DNA of 64,000 nt from the NCBI GenBank assembly GCA_026826555.1, contig JAKSZT010053764.1, forward strand, positions 30,978,413 through 31,042,412, given 5' to 3'. This document shows positions 33,633 through 46,339 of the stretch, piece by piece. The stretch's first letter is position 1. Each line of letters begins with the position of its first letter. Position numbers and translations under genes: made by a program. The DNA is from Tolypeutes matacus (taxonomy: Eukaryota; Chordata; Mammalia; Cingulata; Chlamyphoridae). Below the pieces are notes generated by a model. That model worked only from the letters and a program-made list of their open reading frames with translations. It did no database searches and was not told where the DNA came from.

Positions 33633-35315
33633 GTAAATGCCAGTATTAGTTTTGGTGAATTAAATATTATGCCTTATGCCAAACTTTTATTTATGTTAAA
33701 GTCATTTTAATAAAGTTTAAATTTACTGTATTTCTAGACTGAATATAGTTTAATGGAATTTAATTTAATACTTTTATCTTTAAAGACATATATAACAATA
33801 ATCATTTCTTCCACTTAAGAGGTTGATACCTAGTATTCACATTTAAGTTAATTGCAAAATTTTGTTTAGGGTTTTTGGACCTCTGTTTTGTGTCCATCTA
33901 CTCTTTCAAAGAAGATTACATTTATCATTTCAGGTTGTCATATCACATACCCAAAAGAAAGCAGTTTTGTCTTTGCTTCCTTAATAATGAAGTTCTGCTC
34001 TAACTGTAATTAAAAGCCCCCCTTTTAAAGCAGTAAACTTTTCCTCCAGTACATTCCAAGCATTTAATTGTACTGACATTCTTACAGTTCAGTACTGGTT
34101 TTATATTTGTCTTTGGTAATGTGCCCTTCCTTTTGTGCATTTCTCTTTAAAATATGAGATCATTAGAGAGGCCATTCTTCAACTACTTTTGTTTTAATTC
34201 TTAGCTCAAATTCTCATTGGAGTGATTTCCAGTTATATTGGCAAAGCTTTAGTTTTAGAACCGATTTTTGGTAAGTGTGAGGTATATCTCTATTTGAACT
34301 CAGAATTTGTTCCATTTTGGCTGTCACAAAATCTGACGTGAAATTGTTACTTTTATCCTGCTGTTTCCATTATATTCACTTTATCCTTGTTGGTAAAAAT
34401 GAGATTTACTATTCTCCTTTGTTTCTTCTCTCTCTCAAGAGAAAATATTTTTTCCAAGTAAATCAAGAATTCATCTCATGTTTTGGTAAGACCTTTGGTA
34501 AATGTCAGATTAGTTGAGGCATCCTTTTGTTAGGCTGTCTTACCTCAGTTTTATAATACACATCTTTAATACATTATTCATTTTCCCTTTTCCACAGGGA
34601 GGTATGCTCTATATTCCTCAAAGTATACACGTCTTTCTTCTCTGGTTTTTACTCATTTTCCCCCATTATTTTCTACATCTGCATAGGTTTCAAATTTCAG
34701 TGCACATGAGCAGGTTAACTTTAGGAGCCTTGATTTGTTAAAAGCCCAGATTCCATTTATTGTTCAAATTCTGTTTATTAGTAACAGAAGCCTTAAGCCT
34801 ACAGACAGGTATCTTCTCTAATTCATTCCTCCTTTGATTTTTAGAGGCTACTATTCATTATAGTTAAATATAGTGGAAACCTACCATAGTTATTCAGATT
34901 TAGAATTTATTTTCTAAGGTTTGATTTCCTAAGCTTTTATTTTTTCACCTGTAAAAAATTACCAATATTGTAAATATCTACCACATAAAGTTCAAATGTT
35001 ACAGAAATATTTTTCTTCTAGAGGTAACAACCTTTAACAATTTGACATATATTCTTCCAATTCTGTTTTCTTCTCTAAACATATACTATCATTTATTATT
35101 AATAATAAAAATGCTAAATTATACAATAATGGATAATACTGTTATAATTAATTTTTAAAATTTAATATACTTTGGATATTTATCTAACAAGTTAAGATTT
35201 ACCAATTTGGAAAGAGCCTCATATCTCTTATATAGCGCTATTTGTTTACTTCTTTTTCCCTCATTCTGGGTAATTTGTGAAAACTGTTCATTGTAAAGAT
35301 TTAAATTTTCTACAG
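33633..35315. other. Intron, no element recognised
   Basis: AT-rich sequence between the 10th and 11th exons. Frames at 34317-34517 and 34514-34741 have no recognisable product. Confidence 0.5.
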
Positions 35316-35452
35316 GTCTACTGTATATTATTGAAACACAGAAAGTTCTTGATCTCAGAATTAATTTGAAGGCTTCATATATTATTGTCCCACAAGATGG
35401 AATTTTTAGTCCTACATCAAATCTGCTTCTTTTGGATCTTGGTCATCTAAAG
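35316..35452 (+). CDS. VPS13A: VPS13A exon (11th in window)
   Basis: A 137-base exon after ctacag and before gtatgt, encoding ASYIIVPQDGIFSPTSN and LLLLDLGHLK. The IIVP..G pattern recurs in repeating beta-groove modules of VPS13 proteins. Confidence 0.96.
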
Positions 35453-36015
35453 GTATGTACTTAGAATATTTGTTTTATAGCATGGCATTTCAAGGTGTAC
35501 TCTTGTTATAAATGTATTTTGTTCTTTAGGTGGTGTATTCTAGTGTGTTTAATTTTTAGATTTATGGTAGATATTAGAATTTGAGAATTTTACCTTCTTG
35601 TGAATAAAATGAAATTTCATTTAATAGTTTTCCTTCATTTCTAAAGGCAAAATGACCATTGAACTCTGCAGATCAGGTATCAGCATAAGAATTATATATA
35701 TGCATTTTCAGAGTTGTGCCTGAGGAGTTTATTTGCTTTTCTATTTTAATCTATTGCTTGATTGATTAAAAATATGTAGAGTGGGAAGGAGTTCTGGGAG
35801 TAATCAAAGATATCTTCCTCTTTGGAATTTTTCATATATATAATTCTTAAGATATTGGTGCTTTTAATATTTTTCTTTTTAAATAATCGTAACTTGAGAG
35901 ATGATTTTTCTCACATTTAACAAAGTGATTTGCCTTTACTTCAAATTATGTTCTTTTTTTCTTCCCCAATTTTGAGTAAAGAATAAAGGTTTTTCTGTTT
36001 TCTAGATCTCTTTAT

Positions 36016-36523
36016 GATAGCCACTAACTCCATATGGTTATTTAAATTTAAGTTAATTAAAATGAAATAAGTTGAGGAAAGGCAGCCTCCATCTATAACC
36101 CACCTGACCAATTGAGCAAGCGATAGCAGCCTTTTCCCTCCCAAGAATAAACAAAGTGGAGCAGATAAGGGCCATCCACCCCCTCCAGGCCCAAAGGCCA
36201 CCAACCCCTCCCAAATTCCAAGATCTATCTCGCGCGGCGCCCACCCCCCCCCCCCGCCACTTGGCCTCAGGCTGTACTTGATTTCCCTGCCTATTGGTGT
36301 ACTATATAAAGTGGGGTACTAAAGTCTATTCTTCAGATCCCCTCCATTGGGAGAGCTTCCCAATAAACTTCCTGCCTGAAAAAAAAAAAACTAAAAATTC
36401 ATTTCCTTAGACACAGTGGCCACACTCGTGTGCTTATTGTCAGGTGACTAGTGGCTACTGTATAGGACAGCACAGATACGGATCATTTCTTTCATTGTAG
36501 AAAGTTCTTTTGGACAGCACAGC
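36016..36523. mobile_element. hAT-type MITE, interrupted by an LTR-derived insertion
   Basis: Both halves match one widespread non-autonomous eutherian hAT element: ggttatttaaatttaagttaattaaaatgaaataa to 36070, then aaaaattcatttccttagac...agtggctactgtataggaca...gaaagttcttttggacagc from 36391. The family name (MER3-type) is uncertain. An insertion fills 36071-36390. Confidence 0.72.
36071..36390 (+). mobile_element. LTR-derived sequence ending in poly(A), inserted in a MITE
   Basis: About 308 bases followed by 12 A. It carries a TATATAAA box (36303-36310), then 51 bases later AATAAA (36362-36367), then poly(A) starting 11 bases after the signal. The U3-R layout is that of a retroviral LTR, but no U5 follows. 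This fits a reverse-transcribed 3' end of an LTR transcript. No similarity to the 18154-18610 LTR was seen. Confidence 0.6.
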
Positions 36524-37774
36524 CCTAGATCATTAAGTGTGGAGGAATAGCAGCAACAATTTAAAAACCCAAGAGGGATGGCTACTTAATAAATATGTGC
36601 CTTTCCTTAATAATGACACTCTCCCTTATTCTCTTTTTTGCTCTTCATTTTGTAATTACATAGACACCTCTGTATATACATATATAATAAAATGTATGCA
36701 ACTAATTATTCATATTTGAGGTTGGTTATTGAATTGTTTCAAGAGCTGTGTGGTATAATGGAATGAGCATAAGATCAGGAGTAAGGGTATCTGTCTAGTT
36801 ATGTGACCTTGGGCAATTTGCTTAACTTCTTGTATATGACTCAGTATCTTTCAAACAGGGATAATCGTTCTTTGTCGACTTCACATGAGCTATATAAAAT
36901 AGAGGAAAAAAATTTTTTTTAAATGTATAAAGGGATAAATAGCATCTTTATATACTGCAGTGGAATTTCCAGGATGTTTAAATGACAAAAGTTGTATACA
37001 TAGTATGCCAAGAAAGAGGGATACAAATATGACTTGCCTGGTGTTCCATAAATGGTAAAGTTAGAATTAAAATGCAGCTAACCTAATATCTAATCTTGGT
37101 CTCTTCTGCTTCTTATTATAAAGCTTATCTTACAGATCCTTCATTGTGCCATAGAAACGTGTTATAAGCTAAATTTGTTTCTTTAGCTTGCTTTTTTTAA
37201 AGAATTTGTAGATATAGTATTCCCCACAACCAAACTTGGTTCCCCTCTTTTAATATAAGTAAATGGAAATAGAATTTAATATGTAAAATTTCACTTTATA
37301 CCTGGTCTTCTTATAAATGGATAAAGATCTAGATCTGCCCTGGATAAAGGCATTTCTAATAGCCTTACGATATATGTCAGCTTGTGAGTTTATCCTCTCC
37401 TATTAAATTTTTATATTGTAGCTCTTAAAGATAAAAACTTTATACTTAAACTTTGAAGTATTTTAGATAGTTTAAACTATTAAAATTAACTTTAAAGGTG
37501 ATAAGTAAAAGTCGTTCAGAATTACCAGATGTGAAACCAGGTGAGGCCCATCTTGAAGAGATAATGCATAGAGCTTATGATTCCTTTGATATTCAGCTTA
37601 CGAGCATACAACTACTTTACAGCAGAGTTGGTAAGTATGAAATATATTATTTATTGATTGATTTTGCTGAAATGATGAGTTAGATTTTTAGATAGTGTCT
37701 GTGAAGATGTACATCTTAAATATGATAGAACTTTTATATTTTCGAATTAGAAGTGATAGTAGATATTACCTAGA
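36524..37774. other. Introns around the 12th exon, no element recognised
   Basis: Mostly unique AT-rich sequence. It is interrupted by exon 37498-37630. Confidence 0.45.
37498..37630 (+). CDS. VPS13A: VPS13A exon (12th in window)
   Basis: A 133-base exon after ttaaag and before gtaagt, encoding SKSRSELPDVKPGE and AYDSFDIQLTSIQLLYSRV and ending on the first base of a Gly codon. Confidence 0.96.
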
Positions 37775-37953
37775 CCAGTTGTTCTCAACCAGGAGAGACA
37801 TTTTTGGTTGTCACGGTGGAGGGGGGGTTACAACTGGCATCTAGTGGTTGGAGACAAGCCATGCTGCTAAACATCCCTGTACAGTGTACAGGACAGCTCT
37901 CTAGAACCAAGACTTATCCAGCCCAAAATGTTAATACAGTTAAGAAATTCTGA
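37775..37953 (+). mobile_element. MER20-like hAT element
   Basis: It starts cagttgttctcaacc and contains gacatttttggttgtcac, gcatctagtggttggagaca and gctgctaaacatccctgtac, ending near gttaagaaattctg, the matching inverted end. Compared with the family it lacks an internal stretch of about 40 bases. Confidence 0.78.
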
Positions 37954-38924
37954 TCTTGACCAAAGTTTTCCAAACTTTGGCTAAGGTTAGAAAACACTGG
38001 AACATATTGAAAATGATATTTTTATGACGTGTTGGGATAACCAGAAGAAGCTGCTCAAGTTCCTTAACCCCAGGCCATAGACAGCCTCACAAAGACTAAA
38101 GAGTATCACTATTCTAGGCACACTTTTATTCTGTTCACTATGGTGAACCAGACAGAGGTCTCTGTTCCAGATCTAGTGTTTTTAGATGAAATCAACACAG
38201 TCAGAAACTCAGTTTACAAAGGTTATTAAATTTATTAGTTGCAAAGTCCACCTCGTCTAGTTCAGCCCACTTTCTACTGATCCATACTGCTTGAATAAGT
38301 ATTAGTGAACATTCAGATAATTCAGCAGAGTTTGATTGGAGGCTGTCCTAGAGATCTTGCTTAATAAGTATATGATCAAATTTTAATTATCTGAGCTAAT
38401 TGATAAAAGCAGAAGCAGCAAGACTCTAAACTATTAGCTATTAGAAATATTAGTTTTATGTCACTGGAATATTGTGGTTTTATTTCTCTCTTTGCTTTAG
38501 GATAATGAACTTAGTTTCTATTTTTAACTTTTGCAGTTGGTATGAAGGAGCCCAGAAGTGTAGTGGGTGGCACATGGAAATTGTTTTTAGAGGAAGTCCA
38601 TAAATTCTTTTTCAAGAATTAAATTACTGTATTTTGGTATGCTTGATGCATTTAGTTGTTAGTTTTTAAAGTCTATGGAATCATACCTAAGTTAATATTT
38701 AATATATTGAGATGCTTTTGGAAAAAATTTTTTCTAAGTATTTTATTGTTGTCTGAAGATTGTTTATTAAAACGTTTCAATGGATTTTTAAAAAAAATAA
38801 GCATTAACTATTATTAAAGGACTGACTCTTTTATTGAGCAGGGCTTTTGATATTGTGGTTACTTTATATAATTGTTTGTCTTAGACTCTGAAAAATAATG
38901 AAACACATGCTTCCAAGTATAATT
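37954..38924. other. Intron, no element recognised
   Basis: AT-rich sequence without a repeat I can name. Confidence 0.4.
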
Positions 38925-39470
38925 TTTTTTTGGTTAACTTTATTTCAAATTCACAAAAATAAAAGAACAGAAACATTACTCCTAAAAAAATTCCTTTTTT
39001 AGATACTTTTATCTCTTATAATTCCATTACTAACTCAGTTTTTCCTCTAGTGTTCAGAAAATAAACAGATGAACACAGATTAGTTAAATGACAAAGTCAC
39101 AATCTCCTTATTAATGGAAAAAAAAAGAAAGAAAAAAATGATTAATCATATTCATATCTCACAAAACCAAACCTCATATTCTTTTTTTTACCATTAGAAT
39201 TAATATCATACCAACTCTGCTTTTACTACAAAAATATTACAATGCTGTTAACTATAGTCCATAAATTACACCAGCTATATCTTCCCATGTATCACCACAT
39301 TCTTAACAACCTGTAGTAAAAGAGCATTTCTGTATTTATACTATTAAGCACAGTCCTCATCCATCTCTAAAATCATTGTTACACATCCCAGTATTATCCT
39401 CTAGCTGTCTCTTTATCTCCTATCTCCAAGAGTCTAATCTTCCCTTGACTAAGGATTTTATTTCACTCTT
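38925..39470 (-). mobile_element. L1 3' UTR fragment, antisense
   Basis: It begins with a T run and ggttaactttatttcaaattcaca, and ends near gctgtctctttatctcctatctcc. The content (gctgttaactatagtccata; cctgtagtaaaagagcattt) resembles L1 3' UTR. Confidence 0.55.
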
Positions 39471-40137
39471 AGAATTATTAGGTTCAAATGAAGTAATTTA
39501 TATGAAAATGCATTGTCTTAGTCAGATCCCATTAATCTTGTTATACATTTTAAAGTTGTTTTTTTTTTCTGATTATAAAGGTAATGCATGCCTATTGTAG
39601 AAAATTAGGGACAATTCTTTATCATACTGCTCAACACTGTTTATTTCAGTTTGTAGCCTTTTATTAGTGTTTTGTTTTTTTCGCCCAATATCTGTGCCTA
39701 TGAATGTATGTGATGTGGCTGTGTGGTAATTATGTATGTATTTTTGAAATCATTTTTTCCATGATTTACATAGTTTTGTATCCTGATTATTTCTGAAGAA
39801 CTTTACTTTCCCCTGTCTTCGTCATTACTTCTTTACAGCCATGTTATTTGGATAAGATTGGTGTGGTGAATGTCAGTGATTTTTTTTTTCCCTTTGCTAA
39901 TAAGCATTTTCCTATTAAAATATGTAAAGTATTTTGAAGCAGCAGGAGGAAAATGATGAAAGAAAGGAATTTGTCTGTGGGTTGTATGTACCTGGGAATG
40001 TGGCTTTAGGATTAGCTAGATATGGGAAGATTTCCAAATAATGCAGTTTGTGACTGTGAAGTATTAATAGTAATTTTAAGTCTTTTGTGTGTTTCAAATT
40101 TTACATGTAATAAACATGAACTATTTTCTGTAAATAG

Positions 40138-40255
40138 GTGATAATTGGAAAGAGGCACGCAAACTCAATGTTTCTACACAGCATATTTTGGTACCTATGC
40201 ATTTCAATGTGGAGCTCTCTAAGGCCATGGTTGTCACAGATTTAAGGATGCCCAA
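40138..40255 (+). CDS. VPS13A: VPS13A exon (13th in window)
   Basis: A 118-base exon after aaatag and before gtatgt, encoding GDNWKEARKLN and HILVPMHFNVELSKAM and ending with two bases of a Lys codon. Confidence 0.96.
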
Positions 40256-41070
40256 GTATGTATTGTCTGTCACTATGATTGTAGATTTTCTCAGCAATTT
40301 TGTAGTTAAATACGTGCCATATTTCATTGATTCTTAAGATGATAATATAAGGTATACCATTAAATTTTTGTTTCACTAAGGAGAATCTGCATAAAACTGG
40401 GTCACCAAAGGATAGTACCCTCAGTGTAAGAGTAAAAAAGAAATAAATGGTGAAAGGAACAGCAAGTGTGGAAGGACAAAAATTCTACAGGGAATTAGTG
40501 TTGATTTGCTGTGTAGTCCCAAAACAACTCAAGCAAAGAATTTTTGAAGTGCTGTTGGATTAGTAGTACTGCAAGGGGACTGGCAGAAGTAATACAAACC
40601 TTAAGTACTGGACTTCAGTCAAGTCTCTAGTGATTATAATCAGCCATTAAATATTATTAGTTGCAATTTCAGAAATATTAAAATGTAAAACAGAAATAGA
40701 TGAAATGAGATTATCTGGGTAGATTAATTTAGGTAATTCCATATACTCATGTTGACTGATTTAATCAACAAACATTGGCAACAGTGGTTTGCTAAATACT
40801 TATTTTGAAGTATATATTAAAACTTCTTTATGAAATATAGTTTTACTAACCCCTAAGATTTTTAACATGGTTCTTAATCGTCTCAGTTTTAATCAATCTC
40901 TTAATTCTTAAAGTGAAGCTTTCCTTTATTTTGGGTACTAACCTGAGATCTGTATAGCTGTCAGACTCTAAGACTCTGGAAAGGAGAGATTTAAGAGAGA
41001 CCCCTGCTCTTCTTTGTTGATGTTTTAATTTATGGTGACTTAATCCACTGGCAAACATAGTCCAGAGTTA
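40256..41070. other. Intron after the 13th exon, no element recognised
   Basis: AT-rich. The open frame 40846-41058 on the minus strand has no recognisable product. Confidence 0.45.
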
Positions 41071-41074
41071 TTTT

Positions 41075-41180
41075 TCTTTTCTTTTTTTTTTTTTTTTGAG
41101 GTTACTGGGCCCAGGGATTGAACCCAGGAACTTGTATCTGGGAAGCCAGCGCTCAACCAGTGAGCCACATCAGCTCCCTG
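41075..41180 (-). mobile_element. Short tRNA-derived SINE, antisense
   Basis: Poly-T followed by gggcccagggattgaacccaggaacttgtatctgggaagccagcgctcaaccagtgagccacatcagctccc. Flanks gtccagagtt and gtccaaagtt are probable target copies. Confidence 0.8.
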
Positions 41181-41807
41181 TGTCCAAAGTTCTAAATCTC
41201 ATTTTCCTAGACTCCCTTCTCATAAAAAATCAAAGTGGAATCTGAGAGTCTTGAGGCAGAGGGATGCCAAGAATTTGGTTTAAAGAGAAAGAAGGAAAGA
41301 AAGTCATCCTATGCATTTCTTTTTTTTTTTTTTTTTTTTTTTTTATGTAGCTCTAAGTATATTTTGATTTTAGAGACAAGGCTTAGATTCTGTTGTTTCT
41401 CCCCAAATGTCTACCTGCCCATTTACTGTTGTCTAATATTTCTTGTGAAGCTTTTCAGTCTGTGATGATAAAGACAAAGATGTATGTGTTTTCTTTTGTA
41501 TACATATGAGTGTGAATTGATTTTTTTTCACACTCATTTGTAATTGTATATGCTTTCTTGTTTTAGTAGGTAAGTATGCTAGAATCTAAAAAGTTACAAG
41601 GTATCAGAAAAAAAGGTGGTGTTCCTCTAAAGGAAGAAAAGGGTAACTTATTTTGCTTTAGACTTGCTCTGTCAGTATATTGTTAGGGAAAACGTAAGTC
41701 CTGGGATGCAGAGAATATGTATACTTTAACAGAAATTATAATAGCTGACTAAAAAAATCTTTATATACATAATGGAATGTGAGATTGTAAGATATGAATT
41801 CAGTATA
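41181..41807. other. Intron with a long T run
   Basis: A T run of about 25 at 41321-41344, otherwise nothing recognised. Confidence 0.45.
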
Positions 41808-42030
41808 AGGGTAGGCAGACTTTCTCTATAAAAAGCTAAATAGTAAATATTTTAGGCTTGAAGGGCATACAGTTTCTGTCATAACTACTCAGCTCTGCTA
41901 TTGTAGCATGAAAGCAGCCATAAACAACACATAAATGAATGGGCATGCCTGTGTTCCTATAAAAGTTTATTTACAAAAATAGGCAATAGGCTAGATTTGG
42001 CCCATAGGCTGTCGTTTCCTGACCCCTGGT
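41808..42030 (+). mobile_element. hAT-type MITE
   Basis: Contains gtaaatattttaggcttgaa, gctctgctattgtagcatga, aagcagccataaacaacaca, tataaaagtttatttacaaa and a gacccctgg end, the layout of a common eutherian non-autonomous hAT element. The exact family name was not fixed. Confidence 0.72.
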
Positions 42031-42677
42031 CCAGTATATTGCAGCTAAACAGGACCAATAAAATTGAAAAAACACCTAGAAAGGCTTTTGAAATTGTGCT
42101 CTAACAATGCTTAAATGAGTATAGAGTAGGACTAGAGAAGTGTAAGTAAAATAATCACAGGCCAGAAACCTCAATGATTTAGGAAGATGAAATCTGAATT
42201 GTTATTTGTTTTAAATTTTGTAAAGTTGTGAGTAATATAAAGTGAATATTATTATTATACAAAATCCTGGAACTTTGTAAGTATCAGGCATCTTCATTTG
42301 AAGTTTGAGCTGAATAAGTTTAAAACAGTTTAATTAAAGGAAGTCCTGTGTTATTTGGCAGGTAGTGTTCTTTTGGTGCTCATCATCTTCAGGTTACATA
42401 TTTAAGGAAATTCAAATTTATTTAATTAGATAAATTAGTGATACTGACCCATAATGTGTAACTATTTTAAACTAATATGTATGGGATTATTTCCAAATAT
42501 TTAGGCTATTAGAGGTAAAAGAAAGTTTATAATTTTCTGTAGGAATTCAGCTATATTTTTAGAAAGATAACTTTAGATATCAATGTGAATAAATTGAAAA
42601 AGCGAGTTTTAGGAAAAATACAGGGTAATAATGGTGAGTAAAACTTTCTCTTTGATGTTTGTCTCTTTTTAATTCTT

Positions 42678-43048
42678 TTTTTTTTTTTAAAGATTTATTT
42701 TATTTATTATTTCCCTGCCCCCCATCATTGTTTTGCGCTTGCTGTCTGCTCTCTGCTCTCTGTTTGTCTTCTTTTTAGGAGGTACCAGGAACTGAACCCA
42801 GGTCACTTGAGGCACCCAGTCACTTGAGCCACTTCCACTCCCTTCTCGTTGTGTGTCTCATTGTGTTTCCTTGCTGTGTCTCTTTGTTCTGTCATCTTAC
42901 TGCATCATCTTGTTGTGTTAGCTTGCCATGCCGGCCCTTCATGTCAGCTCACTATCTTGCTTGTCTTCTTTAGGAGGCACTGGGAACCAAACCCAGGACC
43001 TCCCATGTGATAGGTGGGCACCCAATTGCTTGAGCCACATCCGCTTCC
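42678..43048 (-). mobile_element. Dimeric tRNA-derived SINE, antisense
   Basis: Poly-T (42679-42689), then two tRNA-like modules (about 42777-42842 and 42973-43048) with a spacer containing tgtgtctctttgttctgtca and ttgtgttagcttgccatgcc. Target copies ctctttttaattcttt flank it (42662-42677 and 43049-43064). Confidence 0.85.
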
Positions 43049-43064
43049 CTCTTTTTAATTCTTT

Positions 43065-43624
43065 ATCTTGAATCTGTAAGCAAAGGAGACTGCCAAAGCA
43101 ATGAAAAGATTAGATTACTAAATTGCTCAGGTCTAATTATGAATCATGGTAATAGCAATATGATCATGGTAATCATGGTAATAGCAATGTGATCTCTTGG
43201 TCAATTTCTTTGAACTTGCTAAGCCTGAGTTTCCTTATCTATAAAGGGAACAGACATAGGTTATCTCACAAGTCATGAGGACTGTTTATGATGATACATA
43301 GAAAGTTCTTTGCTTATTGCCTATCACATCATAAATGCTTGGACTTGATAAATATTGTCAACTGTATTTGACAAAGAGTAGAGGGAAAATACATGTAATA
43401 GCATTAGAAAATTAGTTTAGCTTGTTTAATGAGACTGGTCAATAAGGTAAAATGGATATTGGAGTAGGGATTGGGGGTAATTTGGCCTATGGATTGTATG
43501 GATAATTTTTGGTCCTTAAAATTACTTTTGATTATATTTGGTTGGGGGAGCAGTCTTCTTTTTAATTAATGCAGTTAATCAGAATGAAAGTTGCTTTCTA
43601 ATAATTTCTGTCTTTTTTAAACAG
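43065..43624. other. Intron with a short tandem duplication
   Basis: An imperfect local repeat of atcatggtaatagcaatatg occurs at about 43143-43192. Otherwise nothing recognised before the 14th exon. Confidence 0.5.
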
Positions 43625-43763
43625 ATTCAAGATTTTTGGAAAGTTACCTCTTGTTTCATTACGAGTTTCAGATAAAAAACTTCAAGGGATTGTGGAATTA
43701 TTTGAAAGTATTCCAAAATCTGAACCTGCCCCTGATATTCCTGCTCCTGTTAAATCATTTCAG
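43625..43763 (+). CDS. VPS13A: VPS13A exon (14th in window)
   Basis: A 139-base exon after aaacag and before gtgatg, encoding IFGKLPLVSLRVSDKKLQG and a Pro-rich end (SEPAPDIPAPVKSFQ). The Pro-rich end marks the start of the flexible loop that carries the FFAT motif. Confidence 0.96.
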
Positions 43764-44126
43764 GTGATGATGTTTTCAAAATTAATAAAAACATTAATTA
43801 AAAAAGAAACTCCACAAATGGTATTCAAAATCTCCAGAGAAATTTTAGATAAAACAATTTGCAATTAATTTTGAAAAGATATTTTAAAATTATTTTTTAA
43901 AAGAGAAATCAATGACATGGTAGAAAGTGTGAATGGTACAGAAAGGTATAAAATGTTATGTCTACCTCTCCTCCCTTCTTCAGCTGCCAGTATCTTTTCC
44001 TCTGTGGTAATATTATTACCAGTGCTTCTCTAGTTTTTCAGAAAATGCTTATGGCATGTACTATTACACACGAACACATATAGGTGCATGTGTATATAGA
44101 TATATGTATGCACATTCTTATATATC

Positions 44127-44424
44127 TTCCCCCCTCGTGAGATGGCTTGCTTGTCTGTCTGTTGTTTCTGCTCATTGTCTGCTTGCTGTGTCTGCTCATT
44201 GTCTGCGTGTCTTTTTTAGGAGGCACTGGCAACTGCACCTGGGACTTCACATGTGGGAGACAGGTGCCCAACCAATTAAGCCACATCTGCTCCCTGCTTC
44301 TTGTTTCTGCTCACTGCATCAGCTCATTACATCTGCTTGTCTTCTTTAGGAGGCACCAGGAACTGAACCTGGGACCTCCCATGTGGGAGGCGGGTACCCA
44401 ACTGCTTGAGCCACATCTGCTCCC
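44127..44424 (-). mobile_element. Dimeric tRNA-derived SINE, antisense
   Basis: Two modules end in the ggaggcac...gccacatctgctccc signature (about 44218-44298 and 44350-44424), with spacer repeats of tgctcattgtctgc. Flanks cttatatatctt and cttacgtatctt are probable target copies. The poly(T) end is poor. Confidence 0.78.
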
Positions 44425-45354
44425 AACTCTTACGTATCTTAAAATTTACACATATGGGTTCATTATACTATTACTCTGAATTTTTATTCTTTTCACCATT
44501 ATCATATTATTGTACACCTTAAGATTTGTCCATATCAGCACATAGAGACCTACCGTTTCGTATTCATAGTGTATGTTATTGAATTGTGAATTTTGCCTAA
44601 CATGTCTCCTTTTATGGACATTTATATTGTTATTGGTGTTTGCAGTTATAAAAAATACTGCTTAGAATTTCTTTGTTCATGTATTTGGATATACTTTTGG
44701 GAGTATATCCATGAGATAAATTCCTAGAAGTGTAATGCTAAAGTAAAATAAGTTAATTTTAAATTTTGATGAATTTTACCAAATTACCCACCAACAGTGA
44801 ATGATTATTTGTTTCTCTTTATTCTTACTATTCTTTTTTATTCCTTTTATTCTTGCTATTCTTGAGTATTAGCAGACATTAAATTTTATTCAGTCTATTC
44901 AGTGAAAAAATGTTTTCTGGTTTTGATTTGCTTTTTGTTATTATAGTAAGATTGAATATATTTTCATAAGTTTATTGGCTATATGAATTTCTCTTTTTGT
45001 AACTGCTGTTCATATATTTTATACCTTTTCCTATTTGGTTATGGTTTTTAAGGGAAATCAGTTAAGCACATTAGCTCTGTCATTTACAAACCCTTTTTTC
45101 CAATTTGTTGGGTTTTTAAAAAAATTTAATTTATATATTTATATTTTTACCATACAAAAGCTTTGGCTTTTTACATAGTGAAAGTTACCTGTTTTTTTCC
45201 TTCATGATTTCTGCGTTTTGTATCATGGGTCTGCCCTCTTTCCAAGAGAATTTAAAAAAAAAACAGAACAAATCATAAACTACTGGTTTTCTCTGGTATC
45301 TTATTCTGGTTTCTTTTTACATGCTAATTTTTTTGTTTTGTTTTTAATGGTTTT
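44425..45354. repeat. Intron, probably old antisense L1 in part
   Basis: Phrases such as attatcatattattgtacac and ggagtatatccatgagataa with cccaccaacagtgaatgatt suggest a decayed antisense L1 ORF2 end. Limits are unclear. Confidence 0.4.
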
Positions 45355-45990
45355 TATTTATTTTTTTAACAAATCAATTTTATTGATACATAATAATAAA
45401 GCATAAATTCATCCAAAGTATAAAATCAATGGTATTTGGTATAATTGCATAGTTGTGCATTCATCATTCCAGTCATTTTTAGAAGATTTCCATTATTCCA
45501 GTAATAATAATAATACTGAAAAACAAAAACCAAGCAAACAAACAAAACTCATCACCTCTCAATATCTCTGTGCTTTCCCTGCCGTACATAGCTGCTATTT
45601 TGTTTCCCTCTCTCTAGCATATTTGTATTTATATTTTGTAAAAACAGTCTTATATGTGATATCACCCATATTTGTATTTTACATGAGGCTTCACTATGTT
45701 ATACAGTCCCATGTTACATTTTGTAGCTTTCCTTCTAGTTATATAAATGTTTTTAGACTTTCCCGTTCAACCACTGTCATACCCGTATAATAGCCTTCTA
45801 GTCACAAACAGCATGATGTGCTCTCACCATTTCCATTTATTTCCAAAGATTTACAAACAACCTTTTAACCAATTCTGCACAGATTAACCATCAGCTTTCC
45901 GTTCTCTACCCTCATTCTATTTTCTGGTGACTTATATTCTAATTATTAATTTCATGAGCTTACATAATATATTTAGTTCATAATAACATG
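45355..45990 (-). mobile_element. L1 3' UTR fragment (second type), antisense
   Basis: aacaaatcaattttattgat..ataataaagcataaat and aactcatcacctctcaatat..tgccgtacatagct are shared with 52628-52850. Confidence 0.7.
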
Positions 45991-46339
45991 CTAGATTTTT
46001 TTATTTTTTGAAATAATATGAGACTTACGGAAATGTTGCTAAACTAGTATATGGAACATTTTACCTGAGATCATTTGAGAGTAGCTACTGACATGATGTC
46101 CTGTTATCCCTGAAACTCTAGTGTTTTGCAATATCTTCTACTAGGCTATTGTTGATCTTTTTACTTTCTTGTGTCTTTTGAAGAGCAAAAGTTTTATGCT
46201 TTAATGAAGTTCAGTTTATCTACATTTTCTTTTATGAATGGAATTTTTTGTGTCATATAAGAAATCTTTGCCCAACTCATGGTCAAAAAGGTATTCTGTA
46301 GTTTTTATTCTAAAAGTTTTGTAATTTAAAAGCCTTTAT

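Noticed and set aside
36071..36390. Solo LTR of the same family as the 18-26 kb provirus
   Set aside because: No shared LTR text was seen, orientation is opposite, and it ends in poly(A) without a U5 or CA end.
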